This document shows positions 60,491 to 64,000 of a DNA stretch of 64,000 nt, one piece after another; within the stretch, counting starts at the first letter, position 1; every line of letters starts with the position of its first letter. The notes beneath the pieces were generated by a model, which made no database searches, was not told where the DNA came from, and was given only the letters and a program-made list of their open reading frames with translations. The translations under genes were made by a program, and so were the position numbers. This stretch comes from Scatophagus argus. Its lineage: Eukaryota; Chordata; Actinopteri; Scatophagidae. The stretch spans positions 2,529,001-2,593,000 of the forward strand of contig NC_058504.1 in assembly GCF_020382885.2 (NCBI RefSeq), given 5' to 3'.

Positions 60491-63400
60491 TCACAGTTTA
60501 GATTGGTGCGTATCTGTGTCCACTGCTACCACCTGTCCAGACATCTGGGAGCTGAGAAAGGTGTGGTCCTGATTCAGGTAGGTGGTGATGAACTCTGGAA
60601 AATCTCTCTTCAGGACCACCTCGAGGAACATGTCTGCTGCTGTGTGTAACCTCTGTTTAGCCCTGAAGCAGACAGACAGACACCAGACCAGTATAACGTG
60701 CTTGTAAATGAATGAATGAATGAGTACTGAGATAGTTGTTGTTTACTGGTCCTACTCCCCACCAGTTTTTGGGACAAAAATTAGCATGTCCATCCAGGTG
60801 TCATGTTTCCATCACAAGGTCGGGCTATGATGTGATGGTTACTTTGCAAATACACTGAAATTTTCTATAGCTAAAGAACATCAGTATTCTGACTGGTATC
60901 TGCACAGATAAAAAAATGTAAAATCTAAAATAAATGTAAAATTTCTCAAAAGAAAGCATGTAGATCCACAGAGTAGATCTGCATGCTGTAGAAAAAAAGC
61001 ATTCAACAGGGAAACCTTGGGTTGTGGCGATAATGTGGATGTTCTTTGACACACAACTCCCATCTAAACATGGTGGACCAAATACAACACTGTTATGCTG
61101 TGTAGCTCCAGAAATGTTTTGTGGACTGAAAGACTTCACCTGACTTTCCGTCAGCGTGGGGGTGAGGAGATAATGAGTGATTTTTTGTTGTCAGGGGTGA
61201 CCTGTTCCTTTAAGGAGTGTTGGCTCACCTAACAGAGATACAAAGAGCACTGAGCTCCATCATGACCTCGTTGGTGAGGTCCGCCACCAGCCGTCTGCTC
61301 ACCACCCTTTGGTCGTCCTCCAGGTGAGCCTGATGACGGATCCACTGCCACACCTGACACGTACGAAAACAAACATCGTGTCAACTTATTCTTACGTCTC
61401 AGTGCTGTTGAACAATAAACCATCCCAAGTCTGAGAAAGGTGTGTTCGCCCTTCATGTTGTTTTTCAGCTGTCAAGTCCTGTAAAGCAGTAACTGTATTG
61501 ACTGCTGTATTGTATTATTTGTGTTTGTGTGTTAATCTTTATGCGTTTGGTTGTATGATTTTCGTCACCTTTTTTTTCAGATTCTCCAATCAATGTCCCA
61601 TTATTTTCAACTTGATGAAACAAATGGTGCAAACCAACAACCGCTTAGTGTTACATTAACAAGCAATTTGAAACAACGTTATGGGCTGATATCATGCTGC
61701 TCTACTTGTTTCCATTCCATCTAGCCCAAAATGATCATTTCTTGTAAGTGTGCCTCATTGCCCTGAGAACCTCCAAAAAGGGAATAATGATAAGAATTAT
61801 TTATTTTCAATATAATCCCATTTCATGGGGCTCTGTGGTGTAATTTTAGGGGTCCTTAATGTGGAAGGGTTTGCAAACCGCTTGTCTACATTAAATCCTC
61901 TGTGCAGTGCACTTGGTGGGTGTTGAATGTGGATCATTTAATCCTGAACCCACCTGAGACCTGGAAATCTCTGCTGTGGCTGAATCTTCGACCTGGCCTC
62001 TGTAGAAAAAGTGGCCAGAACCTAAGAAACAGAGCATGATTTTAAACATCTACACGACCTCACCTCATCTGGTCTACTGCTGAAGATGAGAACAAGAATA
62101 TGGAAATGTACACACCTGACAGCCAAGCATTAATAAACAGGACACCAACTGCTATGTTATACTTCAAACCATAAAGCGTTACTGCTCCCTAAAAAAAAAA
62201 AAATATATATATATATCAAAATATAGTTAAATCAGCATATCCTGGTCTTTCACATAACAAAGCCAGTGTTACATGTTTGCCCCACTGGCAGTTAACATCC
62301 TCTCATATTGTATTCGTTTCTCAGCTCAACTGAACATCTTTGGGGGATTTTGGAGAAACATGTTAGACAGCACAGGTTGCCACCATCATCAGGACACCAA
62401 ACGAGGGAATATCTCTTGGGATAGTGCTGTTGGAAAATCAGGACCTCTGCAGCTGCTCTGAAGGTGGGTGGTGGAACAAAACCTGAGACATTTTGTGGTG
62501 ATTTTTCCTCTCCTTTCATCTTAGCTTGTGTGAAATTTCCACCACTTTGTGTTTGGTGCTTTCCAACTCTGTAACGTGAAGTGCAGAGGCCAGAGAAGGC
62601 GTGGATGTGCAACCACTGGTTGAATCTGAATGAATTATTCAGTAATATTAAAATGTTACAGCTTTGCAAGTCATCCTCTGCTGTGGGACGAGTGACTGAC
62701 TGACCGAAGGCATGGCCAGGAGGTCATCAGGAGTCACAGTGACATCATTTCGAAGCTGGTGAAGCTGGTTATCGCCTTCAGTGTGGAGCTTGAAGAGCTG
62801 TGAGCGGTGAAGAATTACAATGAACAGAAAATATATTAGTTACTAACAGCCACTCTGTGTTTATAGAACGCTTTGTATGACTCCACTGACTGATCCACTG
62901 CTTACTTTTTGCATGGGCTCAATCAACCCCAGGTCATACACCATGAAACCATCCACACCTGCCTTTATCTCCAGCAACTTCAGTCTAAGAGGTGGGAGAA
63001 AACAGTTGTCACAGCTGTCATCGTATTTCAGTTTGAAAATGCAGTTAGCATTCCTCAGAGATCACCGGTCTCAGATATGTTTATTTAGGGCTGGTACAGA
63101 CTCGGCCTCGTCGTTTCAGTCTCCATTGTGCTTCAGGTTCTCTTTTAATCCCTTTCTACCTGTTCCCTGGTCCACCAGCTTGCCTTTGCCTGCCTCACCC
63201 AGCTCTGCCTTCAGCGTTCTCTGGAGTGTAGTTAGTTCCTGGATTCCTTCAGTCCTGTTCCCCGGATCCTCCAGAACCTCCACCATCACACCAGTCTCCC
63301 ATAACTCCCAGACCACATTGCACTCACCTGCCGCACAGACACTCTGCCTTTGGGATCATAAGCAGTTGGACTGATTTTTCTCAGCTAAGAAACCATCTGT

Positions 63401-64000
63401 AAACAGTGTAAATAAATCCAACTCAAGATACCTCAAACCAGTCCACCTCACAGCCATCCTCAGGACAAACTGTACACCTGTAGACCCAATACTAACGACA
63501 GTACTGGATTTGTAAAATCGCCGGTATGCTATTCCCTCCAATACTTTTGTGCTCTGGGATGGTGTTATCAGTGCACACCAATGAATTGTAGTGTTGCTTT
63601 TAGTCAGGCTGTCCCATTGCCTAAACACATGGATATCCAGAGATACCATGTAATGTAAACCGTATGGCTATGCTGCTTTCCAGTGGCTGAGAGGCTGTGA
63701 CAAAAAGCACACTAACCACAAAGACTCCATCTTTGATTTTCTGTACTGCAGTGCCATTAGCATTCAGTCTCATGACCACAGTGATGTTCCTACCTGGTGA
63801 CAGAATCCAGCACTCTCCTGTGGGACTCACTGAGCGGGTTCTGGGGGAGCAGCAGGGCAGCCATGCCTCCTGTGGCCAGCGCTCCCCTCCGATGACATGT
63901 CTGAACCAACAGGTCCATGTAACTGCGCAGAAAACGCTTCTGCATGTTGACATATTTACTGCGATCGGGCAGCAGAAAGGCTCGTCTGTGTCCTGGAGGA
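60491..64000 (-). CDS. Malate synthase, C-terminal half (runs off the window)
   Basis: Seven exons in transcript order: >64000-63794, 62984-62906, 62797-62705, 62188-62116, 62021-61954, 61353-61229 and 60662-60491. The phases close, giving about 272 residues in the window. Malate synthase condenses glyoxylate and acetyl-CoA to malate in the glyoxylate cycle. Diagnostic motifs in order: FLRSYMDLLVQTCHRRGALA then TGGMAA; AGVDGFMVYDLGLIEPM; NQLHQLRNDVTVTPDDLLAM; YGLKYNIAVGVLFINAWLSG; VEDSATAEISRSQVWQWI, with the Asp of the ED-AT motif that serves as catalytic base; and AADMFLEVVLKRDFPEFITTYL. The chain ends THQSKL, a perfect PTS1 peroxisomal signal. The 5' half lies beyond 64000. Bacterial contamination is excluded by the introns. 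Placental mammals lack the gene; other vertebrates and invertebrates have it (recalled from work on metazoan glyoxylate enzymes). Confidence 0.93.
62999..63793. other. Malate synthase intron with possible repeat
   Basis: No coding exon fits the phase between the exons at 62984 and 63794. The CT-rich stretch 63120-63310 (CCCTGGTCCACCAGCTTGCC... CCTCCAGAACCTCCACC) has the look of a dispersed repeat and stays open on the plus strand, but I cannot name it. Confidence 0.4.

Noticed and set aside
60491-60662. Bacterial contamination or a recent bacterial transfer as the source of malate synthase
   Set aside because: Seven exons with GT..AG borders and consistent phases, teleost repeats around it, a PTS1 end and linkage to naa15 show an old resident eukaryotic gene.
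62877-63374. 165-codon plus-strand frame
   Set aside because: It is partly antisense to a malate synthase exon and partly repeat-like CT-rich intron sequence.

Overview
This window is vertebrate nuclear DNA, almost certainly from a teleost fish, probably a percomorph. The coding exons are short, have GT..AG borders and are separated by introns of 0.1-9 kb. The introns carry Tc1-like transposon remnants, a tRNA-derived SINE, TIR-bounded short elements and long GT/CA/GA microsatellites. The gene order NOCT - ELF2 - MGARP - NDUFC1 - NAA15 matches human 4q31.1, including strand (from memory of the human map). No bacterial or viral gene was seen.

Layout. (1) 350-9230 (+): noct (nocturnin), three exons, with a 7-kb first intron full of repeats. 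(2) About 10740-11571 (+): a CRE/CpG promoter-like block with a spliced 5'UTR exon and a perfect first coding exon of 25 codons. I could neither continue it nor name it. (3) 13309-20658 (-): elf2, an ETS transcription factor with eight coding exons, promoter near 22.2-22.6 kb. (4) 26.1-41.3 kb (-): mgarp, a mitochondrial inner-membrane protein with an acidic tail. It has two candidate mutually exclusive acidic terminal exons, one Ala/Glu/Val-rich (30734-31077) and one with Pro/Val/Glu dodecapeptide repeats (27543-28828). (5) 43249-44586 (-): ndufc1, a complex I subunit, three exons. (6) 45466-58591 (+): naa15, the NatA auxiliary subunit, 20 coding exons adding exactly to 868 codons plus stop. 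It is divergent from ndufc1 across an 0.88-kb shared promoter. (7) 60491 to beyond 64000 (-): the C-terminal half of a malate synthase, a glyoxylate-cycle enzyme that placental mammals lack, ending in the peroxisomal signal Ser-Lys-Leu.

The exon models were built by hand. For every named gene the splice phases close and the sums are multiples of three. Four of the six products act in mitochondria or in peroxisomal/redox metabolism: noct (NADP(H) phosphatase), mgarp, ndufc1 and malate synthase. This probably reflects an old conserved neighbourhood rather than an operon-like unit.

The points most worth a second look are the vertebrate malate synthase with its PTS1 signal, the two alternative acidic tails of mgarp, the orphan first coding exon at 11497-11571, a 19-bp perfect-but-one hairpin at 19860-19906 in an elf2 intron, and a complete TIR-to-TIR short element at 27031-27459.
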